Shown here piece after piece: positions 49,813-60,404 of a stretch of 64,000 nucleotides of DNA. Position 1 is the first letter of the stretch. Each line of letters begins with the position of its first letter. Below the pieces are notes generated by a model. The model was not told the origin of the DNA. It saw only the letters and a program-made list of their open reading frames with translations, and made no database searches. The position numbers and the translations under genes were made by a program. Location: contig OX291551.1 in NCBI GenBank assembly GCA_946406115.1, forward strand, positions 1,550,001-1,614,000, read 5' to 3'. The DNA is from Apoda limacodes. Its lineage: Eukaryota > Arthropoda > Insecta > Lepidoptera > Limacodidae.

Positions 49813-50669
49813 ATACAGTGCTAGCCCAGTACGAGTTAAGATACAATACGTTTTATTTCTGCATTACAAACAAAATTACACATAGAGTTTCGGTTGGTCA
49901 AAGATAACATAAAAAGGAAACTTGCATGTAAGAAAATTTGAATGTGTAATCCACAATCAGTTCTGGGCTAAACTTCGATTACTTTTATGACAACGAACAT
50001 TTTCTTCTAATATAGCTTGAAATATAGTTTTTTTAAAGAATAGATAAGCAATTTCTAAGGTGGGATTTGTAACACCGTGGATAATTTGTATCCTTTTGTT
50101 TTACGTTCCATTTCTACAAAATACTGAGATTTAATAAAACTAAATATTTTCTTCTCCCAACTTTCACTTTCACTCATAAAAAATATGATTTAAGCGCTAA
50201 AATATACACCGATAATTAACTAAAAAATTGTCCAAATTTGACTACAATACGCTACGTATTTAAAAAGTTTGTAGTAGTACCCAGACTGCCGTTCTCGTTT
50301 GCCATAATTTTTAGCCGTCCCGTCAGCGTTTTCAAAGCACCTTGAAACAAGGTCACCTCTGTGGAAAGGCTTGTTGACCACCGTCTAGCGCCTGCTTTAT
50401 ATTTACTATACTCGCTCGGCATTTAGACCATAGATAATAGTATATGTCCGAGGAGCATGAGGATTTAGACTGAAGACACATTGTTAATTTGAACATCTTT
50501 ATTGTACTTAGTGTAATTTTTTACACATTAATTATCTAACAACTACTTTAGTGGTAAACTAATGTGCATATAATTAATCACGGTCAGTTCCAATTCAGTA
50601 GTTGATAATCTGTGCTATATGCAGAATTTAATGTAAAATTAAAATGACTATGCATCCACAGTAGTAGTG
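49813..50669. other. Intergenic, no supported gene
   Basis: The minus strand near 50185-50060 reads MSESESWEKKIFSFIKSQYF, then VEMERKTKGYK, before a stop: a short protein-like scrap of unknown origin. Nothing else is seen. Confidence 0.35.
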
Positions 50670-52045
50670 TTACAAAGTGCTATATGGCAATAACTTGCTT
50701 AATGCTATATTCTTTATTTTTAAAGCATGTTGTTTTATGTGTTTTTTTCTAGCATGCTATTTTTTATATCCGCATAATTATGACGGCAAAACGGGCGGGT
50801 GCAAATTAAGCAAGCGCGGTGACTGTTACTCGTAGCTTGTACCCTGTTGGAGTCGTTTGACAGGCAGCATGCTTTATAAGAATGTTATCGTGTTTATGAA
50901 TTTATTACGATAAAATGGAGCAACTAAGTTAAAAAAAACAATGATCTTTCCTTCATACTTTCCAGGCTTTGGACTGCTTATAATTGATCGAGTCTTATTA
51001 TGACACAAAGCTTATTAGTATGTGAAGCAATTATATGCGTATTAAAAAGATCGTTGATTGTATGTACAAAAATCAACTAAACCTGACTCAAAATCTTTTT
51101 GCAAATCTTGTAAACATAACCTAATTTTACTTAATGCTCACTTTTTAATCATAAATCATTAAAATAATAACATGATTACCTTTATTGTCACATTCTTTAA
51201 CTTGTTTACGAATCACAACACTACAAAATTCCAAATTTACGATGAGAAATATTATACATATTAATGTAGATGTTGCAAAGACTAACAAAGCGAAAGTCGC
51301 GGGTCAAGGTCATATTTGTTCACCCGAATTGCAAATGGATTTTGAAGTCCGGTTTATGTACATATTAACATTTTTTACTTTTAATATACACTATTTTTAA
51401 CACTTGTTTTAAATGACAACTTACGACGACAGTAATTACGTGTAGAAGTTTTAGTGCCATCAATAGACTTATCAAAGAAGTTCCATATTGGTAAATCACT
51501 ACTTCTTTTAGACATTTTCGACCAAACACACACCAAAAAATAACAGAATAAATCATCCTTACACAATTATAGTCCTATATATATAGTCCTCGTTTACGCT
51601 AAAAAAAGCACGAAGCAAAATAGCAGACGTATATTACATTACGTGAGCCGCCCGAGATCGCAGATTCGTACGCGGTGCGTAAAACGATAATGCGCGTGTT
51701 ATTTTCGACGGTATATAGGTATAATAATGTAGGTTGGTATTTTTAGGATAGGATAAATAAATAAAAGTCTGAAGTATGTTTTAAAAATGAATTATCTATA
51801 AATTACTATCGTTTCGGAATCAAAGTGGCGTTCTAAAAAGAAGAAACGGAGAAAGAAACTTTCTAGCAATCGCTCTTTTGAATGTTTTATTAGAATTACA
51901 AAATTATCACAATTTCTACGAGATATAAAGTATCTGCTTATTAAATCTAAGTATCAAGCAAAAACACAAATAAACTTTTAAGTATTTCTTAGATTCGTAA
52001 GCTATTCACAAATTGCCGGAAGAACAATTATAAGTACTTAAGGAC
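50670..52045 (+). repeat. Inverted repeat arm L (interrupted by a hAT-like scrap)
   Basis: 50670-51035 and about 51580-52045 match, in reverse complement and with clear divergence, the right arm 58690-59535. Shared blocks include AGGCAGCATGCTTTATAAGA, TTTACGCTAAAAAAAGC and TACTATCGTTTCGGAATCAA. In arm R the two halves are separated by only about 40 bp; here about 545 bp are inserted. By eye identity is roughly 80 percent. No coding frame. These look like two opposite copies of one noncoding repeat family, perhaps a nonautonomous element of about 900 bp. Confidence 0.75.
51365..51540 (-). pseudogene. BED zinc-finger fragment (hAT transposase N-terminus)
   Basis: The minus strand reads MSKRSSDLPIWNFFDKSIDG, then TKTSTRNYCRRKLSFKTS. 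The order SxVWxFF...DGxxAxCxxCxxxLSxKxxxTxxLxxHL is a BED zinc finger, usual at the N-terminus of hAT transposases. The first Cys is lost and the frame ends before the His pair. It lies in the extra 545 bp of arm L, so it is part of a later insertion there. It is unrelated in sequence to the hAT remnant at 60.4-61.9 kb as far as can be seen. Confidence 0.6.
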
Positions 52046-52717
52046 CTGTAGAGGATCATATCGTACCACTACAAGCAAGGCTGACGTCACGCATCATCGC
52101 GCTATCGAAGTTTCCTTGGCAGTTCTGCAAATATGTTTTTTTCAAGTAAAAAAGGACGAAAACGACAGCTCTCGGCCCGCTGTGAGTGCGCTTTCGCGCT
52201 TTTCAATGCGCCCATAACGCGAAGTTTATCGAAGCGGTACTGTGTGTTTTTGTATGTGTGTTTGTTCTCGTAGTCGCGGAACTACTACGCATAGTGGTGA
52301 TCCTCGCTTGCCTCTTTGACTGACGCTGGTTCGCCCGGCTGGTGAGTCCGGCTTTGGGTTAATCGCTAGTGTAGTATTTCCGCTTCAGCGGTTCGCCACT
52401 CCGCGCATTCTCGCGTTTTAAGTATCGATTGCGTCTAGTTTGTAGAAATCCAGTTCCGAGCGCTCAAGGGCTGGTGGGTGAGATCGTATAGCCCTTTTCA
52501 GAGTTGCAGTCTACCTAACGTTTCTTATTCATAAACGTCTCGTTGCTCGGGGGGAAACCTAACGGTGACAACGTAACCCTGGCCGTAGGAGTTAGGTACA
52601 CACCAAGCAATCCGTAGCACTGCGGGGCGCTTGGCCACACTTAGGTATTCTTGCTCCTCGCCAGCAATGGTGGGGAGTCACTAGGTACACACCAACTACA
52701 CCCCGGCCACTCCCGCG

Positions 52718-54341
52718 ATGGCCGAGCAACTCATCGGCTTGTCCCTGGACCAGCTAGGGGCAATCGTGACAGATCTTATTCGCGATCGCCCAGAGCTGGC
52801 CCACGCCATCATCAAGGCTGTGGGGATTGCCCTCACTGCGTCCAGCACAACCGCGCCCCGCCCGTCCGTCTCATCGCGTTCGCCTCCGCGTTCTCGCTCG
52901 CGCTCTCCCCACTCGCGCTCTCTATGCGCGTCCCGCACTCCCGCGACCCGCAATCTTCGGGCCCCCGTGCCCACTCGCCCCCACACTCCGGTAGCAGATG
53001 TGGCCTCTTCTGGGTCACTCGCTACCCCGTCGCCCCCTCCAACCCCACCCCCCTCAGAGACCACTGCCTTGTCCCCAGAAGCCGTAATGTCCGCTGAGTC
53101 GGCGTTGTCCTTAAATGAGGACGACGAAGGCTTTAAAGTGGTTTGCCTGGGGACCAAAAGGGCAAGAAGCGGAAGAAGATCGCCAAGTCCAAAAAGGCTT
53201 CGGCGGCATCCGCTCAGGAGTCTTCTCCACCTCCTTCCGACTCTGAGGCTAAACGCCTCAAAGCGCCTAGTGCTTCCCCGTCCCCGTTCACCTCGGCGGC
53301 CAGCCCTGAACCAGCCGCCATGGACACCACCCCCGCCGCCACCTCTTCGCAGGCCGACTGTCCCACTTCGGGACAGAAGGAAAAAACTCCGCCCCCTGTT
53401 GTCATCAAAGTCAAAGGGGCCTGGCCAAACATCTTAAACGCGATGAAGGCCAAGCGTATCAATTATACGCACGCCCGCAACGATGCCGAACGCGGCATCA
53501 AAGTCCAAGTCCCAACGCCAACAGATTTTTAAAATCTGACGGTTTTCTAACGGCTCAAAAGTACGAGTACCACACGTACTCGCTGGCCGATGAGCGCGTT
53601 CTCAGGGCCGTAATAAGGGGAGTCCCTAAGGGATTCTCCGCGGCAACCCTTAAGGACGACTTGATCGCCCAAGGCCTCCCAGTTAGGGAAGTACATCGTA
53701 TGTACAACGGTCGTAACCGATCTGAATGCTACGACATGGTGCTCGTAGTACTAGATCTCACGAAAGAGGGCAAAGCTATCCTTAACATTAAAGATATTTG
53801 CAGCCTAAAAGGCATCCGGGTCGAGACTCCGCATAAGCGGTCGACTCCACAATGCCACCGATGCCAGCTGTATGGCTCCGCACAGCGCAACTGCACACGC
53901 AGACCGCGCTGCGTGAAATGTCTTCGCAATCACGCCACTCCAGACTGTGATCGCAACCGCGATAGCGCATCCGACCCGGTCGCTTGCGTACTCTGTGGGA
54001 GCGAAGGCCACCCCGCGAATTACCGCGGGTGCCCAAAACAGAACCCGCGCAAACCCAAACAGGGTAAATCGCGCCCATCTGCCCCCCGCCAACAGGCCCC
54101 GCTCGTGCCTGCTCCCCTCCCAGCCGTCAACGCCTGGAGCCGCCCTCCAGCGCTAGTCGACGCGGCCAAGTCTAAAGAGACAGACAAACTTCTGTCTGCA
54201 CTCCCTGGGCCCGTATCAGTTCCGGGTATTCCCTACCCCGCCCCCCTCAAGTCCCGGGACATCCCGCGTCCAGCGCCCACGCGAAGTGCTCCTGAACCTC
54301 TCGCACTAACGCGCCTTGCCCCCCCGCGCCCCTCTATTTAG
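52718..54341 (+). pseudogene. LINE A ORF1 (Gag-like, zinc knuckles), two frameshifts
   Basis: Starts MAEQLIGLSLDQLGAIVTDL, then an Arg/Ser- and Pro-rich segment. Near 53140 the frame changes (GFKVV then KGKKRKKIAKSKK), and near 53530 again (PTPTDF, then LKSDGFLTAQKYEYHTYS). The next part, VLRAVIRGVPKGFS then DDLIAQGLPVREVHRM, is the PRE_C2HC domain of Jockey-type Gag. Knuckles follow: CHRCQLYGSAQRNC (His lost), CVKCLRNHATPDC and CVLCGSEGHPANYRGC. A Pro-rich tail ends at a TAG near 54341. Intact proteins bind and package the LINE RNA; this copy cannot be translated whole. Confidence 0.85.
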
Positions 54342-56046
54342 GTCGCCGTCATTCTTGCCGGCGACCTAAATTGCAAGCATCGCCGCTGGAACTCTTTAGT
54401 AACTTCACGGAGAGGCAGACTCCTCGACGATTTAGTTGACAGACTAAACTTTGACATCATCGCTCCCTTGATGCCCACTTACTTTCCCCACAGTACTCGG
54501 AATAATCCTGACGTACTCGACATAGCACTTCTAAAGAATGTAAGGCTAAGCTTTCGCTCTATAGAGGTGCTTGACGAACTTGACTCGGACCACCGCCCTG
54601 TCCTCCTCCGATTAGGTTCCCCTTCGGACTCTCCGGCCACCACTAGAACCGTGACGGACTGGGATAAATTCGAGCTCGCCACATCTAGACCGCGTTCCCA
54701 ACGTAATCTCTTCCGCGACAGACCGAAACGTAGCTATCGACTCACTCACTAGCCACCTGACCGCCACCTTTGGCGAGTGCTCAAGACAGGTGCTGGTTGG
54801 TGATTATTACCACCTAATCCTGCCTCAGCACATCAGGTCGCTAATGACTGAGCGTAACGCGGCCCTCCGCGCACGCGATCGCGCTCCCACTATCGAAAAT
54901 AAAGCTCGCTTCAACGACTTACACCGCCGTGTAAGAACCGCTGTAGCTGAGCTTCGCGCCCAACGGTTCGGTGATCTTATGGAGAACATTTCTCCTTCTC
55001 ACCAAGCTTATTGGCACTTAGCCAGAGCTCTAAAATCAGACACCGCCAACTCTCTCCCTCCGTTAACTCGTCCCAACAACGTTCCCGCGTTCAATGACGA
55101 CGAAAAAGCGGATTGTCTAGCGTCTAGCCTCCAAGCCCAATGTGCCTTAAGCACACAGCCGTTCGATCCCGACCACGTGTGCGAGGTAAACGGCGAAGTG
55201 GAGCGCAGAACTTCTCTGCCTCCACAAGACCCCCTGCCCCCTGTCACTATCACTGCAGTATGGTTCACGTGCTGACTAATCAGGGCTGTCTTAGATATAA
55301 GGTCTAGATTAAGGTACTTTTAAGTTTACTAACATTAGACTAGGGTTTTCTTATATATTACTAACAAAATATGATCTTTAAGGTCGAAATAAATGTTTTT
55401 TTTTTTTTTTTTTTACTATCGACGAAGTCAAACAGGTCATCAAAGACCTACGCTCCCGTAAAGCCCCCGGTGCGGACGGTATCTCTAACGATATCCTAAA
55501 GCGCCTCACTCCTCTCTGCCTCCTAGTAGCGATCTTTAACGCCGCTATCGAACATTGCACCTTTCCTTCTCAATGGAAAGATGCAATTGCTATAGGCATC
55601 CATAAACCAGGCAAAGCGCGTACCAAGCCGTCCTCCTATCGCCCTATGAGTTTACTAAAGGCCCTTGGTAAACTCTACGAACGCCTCCTCCTCGCTCGCC
55701 TACGGAACGCTATAGTCTCCAGAGGCAATTTAATAGACGAGCAGTTCGGCTTCCGTGCCAAACACTCATGCGTCCATCAAGTCCTCCGCATCACGGAACA
55801 TATTCTCACTGGCTTCCAACCAGTATTAGGTAAGGCCCGCTACACGGGCGCTGTATTCTTCGATGTAGCGAAAGCTTTCGACAAAGTCTGGCACAACGGT
55901 TTAATTTTTAAACTGTACAACTTTCAGTTGCCAGATCGTCTCGTGCTGATCATACGAGACTATTCGTCGAATCGTAAAGTTGAAGGCACTCTCTCTCTTC
56001 CCCCGTCCCATAGAAGCAGGAGTCCCGCAAGGGTCCGTGCTCGCCC
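54342..56046 (+). pseudogene. LINE A ORF2, partial endonuclease and RT
   Basis: Begins abruptly at AVILAGDLNCKHRRWNS in the middle of the endonuclease, fused directly behind ORF1. LDELDSDHRPVLLR supplies the canonical SDH. A deletion after TVTDWDKFE shifts the frame. The next open part starts 54790 (VGDYYHLILPQHIRSLM). At 55252-55414 a foreign insert interrupts. RT motifs resume with GADGISND, SLLKALGKLYER, FFDVAKAFDKVWHN and PQGSVLAP at 56030-56046, where LINE B cuts in. The YADD box is missing. Not functional. Confidence 0.85.
55252..55414 (+). mobile_element. Small T-tailed insertion, 163 bp, TSD ACTATC
   Basis: ACTATC stands at 55246-55251 and 55415-55420. In copy 1 (26310-26330) the same place is uninterrupted. 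The insert begins ACTGCAGTATGGTTCACG and ends GTCGAAATAAATG followed by 19 T (55396-55414). A 3' T-run after AATAAATG is unusual for a poly(A) retroposon; it fits either a LINE 3' end with a T-rich tail or a Pol III-terminated transcript. No A or B box is convincing. Confidence 0.75.
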
Positions 56047-56047
56047 C

Positions 56048-58102
56048 ATCTTTTTTTTTTTTTTTTTTTTTTTATACCACTAAGGTGGCAAACAAGCCTA
56101 CGGTCCGCCTGATGGTAAGCGGTCACCGTAGCCTATGGACGCTTGCAACACCAGGGGCATCACTCGCGCGTTGCCGACCCTTCAGAAATCTAATAAATTC
56201 TTTTTTGAAGAACCCCATACTGTATTCCTTAGAGAAAACCTTGGCAGGGAGCTCATTCCACAACCCAAGGGTTCGCGGGAGGAAGTTTCTCTGAAACCGC
56301 ACTGTTCGCGACCATTTTGGTTCCAAAGTGTGAGAATAAATTCCCTGTCGATGGCGAGCGGTGCGATGGTAGAAAGTAGCCGTGGGCATCATTTCGAACA
56401 ATTCCTCAGAACACAATCCATTGTACAAGCGGTAGAACACACACAGGGAGGCAAAGTCTCTCCTCAGACTTAAGGGTTCGATACCGCAAGTGAGTTTGGG
56501 ATCGTCGACAATTCTCACAGCCCGTCGTTGAACCGAGTCAAAAGGGCCAAGCTGGTATCCGGGTGCATCCGCCCAGAGATGGCAGCAGTACTCCATATGG
56601 GGCCGGACTTGCGACTTGTAAAGTAGCAACCTTTGCCCCGACGTGAAGTACTGCTTCGCTCTGTTGAGTACACCAAGTTTTTTGGACGCCAGCTTTACCT
56701 TGCCTAGCAAATGATCTCGGAACTGAACATCGCTGGAGATGTCAACGCCAAGGATCCCAATGCTCTTGGAGATGGAGAGGGGAGTGTTCTGGAATTGTGG
56801 GACTACAGTGAATGGGGTTTTCTTAGCGGTGAACGCGCAGACTTGTGTCTTTGAAGGGTTGAATCGGACCAAGTTTTCCCGCCCCCAGTCAGAGACCTTG
56901 GACAGACCGATCTCGATTTGAGACACAAGTTCTTCACGCTTTTCCTCCACAACGGAACGTGGGATGCTTGCACGGCCCGTGTAATAAGCGTCTCCAGTAC
57001 TGTCATCTGCATAGCAATGTATGTTGTTGATGTCCAACATATCATTGATGTGCAGTAGAAACAGCGTAGGAGACAGCACAGAGCCTTGCGGGACACCAGC
57101 ATTAATGTCCATGCTATCAGAGCAACTACCGTCAACTACGGCTCGTATGCTTCTGCCGGACAAAAAGCTAGCCACCCATTTGCACAAACCCTCGGGCACT
57201 CCGTAAGAAGGCAACTTCGATAGAAGACCCCGGTGCCAGACCCGATCGAACGCCTTCGCTATGTCTAGGCTACATGCCAATGCCTCCCCCTGACTCTCAA
57301 TGGCTAGTGCCCATCGGTGTGTGAGATACACTAGAAGGTCACCAGTTGAGCGACCGTGGCGAAAGCCATATTGACGGTCACTGATCAGGTCGTGTTTTTC
57401 TAGGTATCTCAAAAGCTGTGTGTTGATCACACGCTCCATCACCTTGGAGAGGAGAGAGGTTATAGCGATAGGCCTGTAATTCGATGGATCTGATCTATCG
57501 CCCTTTTTGGGCACCGGGTGCACATTTGCAGTCTTCCATGAAGACGGAAATTGCCTAGTGTGGTAGGAAAGCGTGAAGAGGCGCGTGAGTACAGGACATA
57601 ACTCAGGAGCACACTGCTTAAGCACCACTGCTGGTATGCCGTCTGGCCCACTCGACTTATGAACGTCTAGGGAAAGCAACGCCCGCCGGACCTCGCGCTG
57701 TGTTATAGTGATTTCCGGCATGGTCTTACCGCACCACGGTAAAGTAGGTGGTACAGCGCCTTCGTCGTTCACATTCGAGTTAGAGGCAAAGAGACTGCCC
57801 AATAGATCGGCTTTCTCTTTTGCACTGTGGGCCAAGTCACCATCGGTCTTTCGCAGTGGTGGTAATGACGACTGGCAGAAGTTCCCCTCGGCAGCTTTAG
57901 CAAGCGACCAGAAAGCACGACTCCCAGAAGGATAGCTCGCAAGTCGCCCACCTATTTTGCCGATGAATTGGAATTTTGCTCTGGCAGTTGCTTTCTTACT
58001 GAACCTCGAGGCAGCATTTAATTTGCGTTTTAACTCAGAAATATTCGGATCCTTATTATTACGAGCCGTGGTCCAAGCCTCATACGCAGTTTGCTTAAGA
58101 AA
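56048..58102 (-). mobile_element. LINE family B, 5'-truncated, nested in family A
   Basis: A minus-strand LINE whose poly(A) tail appears as 23 T at 56051-56073. Its 3' UTR starts ATCAGGCGGACCGTAGG-like sequence with CATCAGGCGGACC in element sense. It carries RT but no endonuclease. No target duplication is seen, and family A lacks about 255 bp between the two flanks, so insertion was accompanied by deletion of the target. Sequence and tail differ from family A and from the I-type LINEs. Confidence 0.85.
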
Positions 58103-58109
58103 TGCCATT
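56123..58109 (-). pseudogene. LINE B ORF2: RT and C-terminus (open frame)
   Basis: Open from the truncation point to a stop at 56123. Linker KQTAYEAWTTARNNKDPNIS; RT motifs SSGPDGIPA, NYRPIAITSLLSKVMER, YGFRHGRSTGDLL, catalytic CSLDIAKAFDRVWH, AGVPQGSVLSPTLF and YADD in HCYADDSTGD. The end reads VQRRAVRIVDDPKL, LWNELPAKVF and FKKEFIRFLKGRQR, the usual Jockey/CR1-type finish without RNase H. The open frame runs a further 24 codons upstream into antisense family A (to 58180), producing a chimeric ATG frame of 685 codons. Without the endonuclease and promoter this is a truncated copy even though RT is intact. Confidence 0.87.
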
Positions 58110-58238
58110 CCCTGGCAAAATAAGACCAAATATCTCGGTGTGACCATGGATAGGCGTTTGAACTTCCATGCTCTCACCAAAATAGTTAGAGACCGAGCCG
58201 CATTTGTCCTCGGTGGTCTTTATGCCATGATAGGCAAG

Positions 58239-58324
58239 TACAGTACAGTAATGTTATTGTGTGTTTTAAATTATGTATAATTGTTATAATATAAATGTTA
58301 AATTAACATTACGTATACCTAAAG
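58239..58324. other. Short AT-rich spacer
   Basis: Joins the broken end of LINE A to the SINE. No feature is seen. Confidence 0.4.
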
Positions 58325-58625
58325 TCAGTGGTAGCCGAGGGGTTTAAATTTCGCTTCACGTCCCAAGTGGCGGCGGTTCGAACCCCGGGGTCGGCGTGTA
58401 CCAATGAGTCTTTTCTTAATTTCTCAAGTACACTGATTTATTTATTCACACCACTGGCTTTTCGGTGAAGGAAAACATCATGAGGAAACCTGCATATGTC
58501 GAGAAAAAGACGTATGTGAAGTCCACAATCCGCACTGGACCCGCGCGTGGACTATGGCTTAATCACCCTCCCTTATGATGGTAGGCCGTGCCCCAGAAGT
58601 GGGGACATATGAAGGCTGGCAAGCA
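58325..58625 (+). mobile_element. tRNA-derived SINE, copy 2
   Basis: A-box GTGGTAGCCGAGGGGTT and exact B-box GGTTCGAACCC (58375-58385) at tRNA-like spacing. The body contains TTTTCGGTGAAGGAAAACAT and CATGAGGAAACCTGCATATG and the end GGCCGTGCCCCAGAAGTGGG-type sequence before ACATATGAAGG. The body is one I associate with widespread lepidopteran SINEs. Better preserved in its Pol III promoter than copy 1. The head is not a functional tRNA: no acceptor stem partner is present. Confidence 0.82.
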
Positions 58626-58689
58626 AGTAATACCTCGCTGAGAATTTAAGCTCTTTGTGGCATTTGGCTGGACCAGTCAATAAGGTCAT

Positions 58690-59535
58690 TAAGTACTTAT
58701 AATAGTAAGAACTATGCTACTTGCAGTTTGTGAATAGCTTACGAATCATAGAAATACTTAAAGGCTTATTTGTGCTTGTTATAATAAGCAGATACTTTAT
58801 ATCTCGTAAAAGTTATGATGATATTTTTGTTACTCTAATAAAACATTTAAAAGAGCGTACGCTAGAGAGTTTCTTTCACCGTTTCTTCTCACTAGATCGC
58901 CACTTTGATTCCGAAACGGTAATAGTTTAGATATTTCATATTCATTTTTAAAACTTACTTCAGACTTTTATTTATATATATCTTATCTTCAAAATACCTA
59001 ACTACATTATCATATCTATATACCGTCAAATCGAACACCCGCACGTCATCGTTTTGCGCACCGAGTACGAATCTGCGATCTCGCGTGGCTCACGTAATGT
59101 AATGTACGTCTGATTTTTTGCTTCGCACTTTTTTAGTGTAAACGAGGGCTTTAGGATACGAATTAGTGAATATGTTGACCTACAGTTGCTTTACATACTA
59201 ATATACTTTATTTCATAATAATACTCAATCAATTATATAAGCCTGGAAAGTATGAAGGAAAGTTCATTGTTTTTTTTTAACTTAGTTGCTTCGTTTTATC
59301 GAAATAAATTCATAAACACAATAATATTCTTATAAAGCATGCTGCCTGTCAAACAGGGTAGAAGCTGTGAGTAACAGTCATCGCACTTGCTTTATTTGCA
59401 CCCGTGCAAACGGTCGTTTTGCCGTAACAATTATACGGATTTTCAAAATAGCTAGAAAAAAAACACGTATAACAAAATGCTTAGAAAATAAATCATATAG
59501 CATTAAGCAAGATATTGCCAGATAACACTTTTTAA
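58690..59535 (-). repeat. Inverted repeat arm R
   Basis: The reverse complement of arm L (50670-51035 plus 51580-52045). Shared landmarks here are GTGAATAGCTTACGAATC, CACTTTGATTCCGAAACGGT, ATAAAGCATGCTGCCTGTCA and AGCATTAAGCAAGATATTGC. It is uninterrupted. A 69-codon frame at 58721-58930 is by chance. Confidence 0.75.
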
Positions 59536-59815
59536 TACTATAAAGTAAAGTGCGATGCGATATAGCAACAAGTGAGAGGCACGATATCATTTGCTTTATG
59601 GTATGTATAATAAGCACGGTGCTTTATGTTGCTTTATGCTATTTTAACCACCACTAAATTCCACAGTTGTGCTTACACTACGACAAAAGGAATTCTTCCG
59701 TCTACAGGCCTCTAGCCAAGTAAGAAAAACGAAAAAGGCGTTGCTTTTTAATAGCAAAACTGAATTTAAGCACTTATTACCTATTCCGTTAAATCTTTTT
59801 CATAAGTAGCGCAAA

Positions 59816-59960
59816 ATACCCAACCCACCTCTTGTCATGGGTATTTGGTAGAGATATTTTGTAGCAAAACGCTAAATATCACATTAGATTTTGCTACCAA
59901 AAGCTAATGAAACCCGAACCGCTAACAATTTTGCTACGAAGTACTGACAAGTTATTTTGC
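59816..59960 (+). repeat. Dispersed repeat R, copy 2
   Basis: Matches 28841-28980: CATGGGTATTTGGTAG, then TTGCTACCAAAAGC, AATGAAACCCGAACCGCTAAC. The inverted core is degraded relative to copy 1. No coding. Confidence 0.55.
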
Positions 59961-60404
59961 CACTGGAATAAATAAGATAAAACTTCATGCCCTGAAAATA
60001 AAATAACAAAATTAGTTGTTTAAAATAATGGTAACCCTTATCATATTTTTTTCTAAAGTGACATAATTTTGACAAGCCTATGGCATTATTTTTGAGTTGG
60101 CATCTAACATCCCTGCTTCAGGGACCTCGATGAGGTAGGTTGAGGGTGTTAGAAGGGCATGTTTTAGGGGTCTGCCAAGTACTTCCGGCTGGGTGCGCAA
60201 TGGCAGACTCATGAACGCCTGGTACAGTCGAAAGCATGAAGCGTTACACTTTGGAAGTCCTTGCCTCGATGACGATTGTAATAAGAACGGTTCTGATATC
60301 AATGTATAAAAATTCACAAGCCCACGACAGCCGGTAACTAAATCAAACTTTTAAACATAGTAATGATTATTTATTTAAACAAAAATAATATTTAATTAAA
60401 ACAT
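59961..60404. other. Unassigned; possible hAT 3' flank
   Basis: A 79-codon minus-strand frame at 60078-60317 has mixed composition but no recognised domain. It may be old transposon sequence. Confidence 0.35.

Larger units (their letters stand above)
52046..58238 (+). mobile_element. Jockey-type LINE family A, copy 2 (rearranged, with ORF1)
   Basis: GC-rich plus-strand LINE. It has a 5' leader (52046-52717), a frameshifted ORF1 (52718-54341), the second half of the endonuclease (54342-54650), the linker and first part of RT (to 56046), then LINE B in reverse (56048-58102), and a last 135 bp of family A (58103-58238) that breaks off in the RT C-terminal region. Deletions remove the start of ORF2 and about 255 bp of RT at the LINE B junction. 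It is the only copy in the window showing family A ORF1. It lies between the inverted repeat arms. Confidence 0.85.

Noticed and set aside
52651..53157. Long GC-rich frames on both strands over LINE A ORF1
   Set aside because: GC-rich DNA has few stops. The zinc-knuckle frame on the plus strand is the real one, and the rest are overlapping shadows.
58325..58400. tRNA gene suggested by A-box and perfect B-box
   Set aside because: No acceptor-stem or anticodon-arm pairing, and the same head is joined to a repeated body at 49548; it is a SINE.
60078..60317. 79-codon minus-strand frame
   Set aside because: No recognised domain; flanked by repeats and the decayed hAT gene; insufficient to call.
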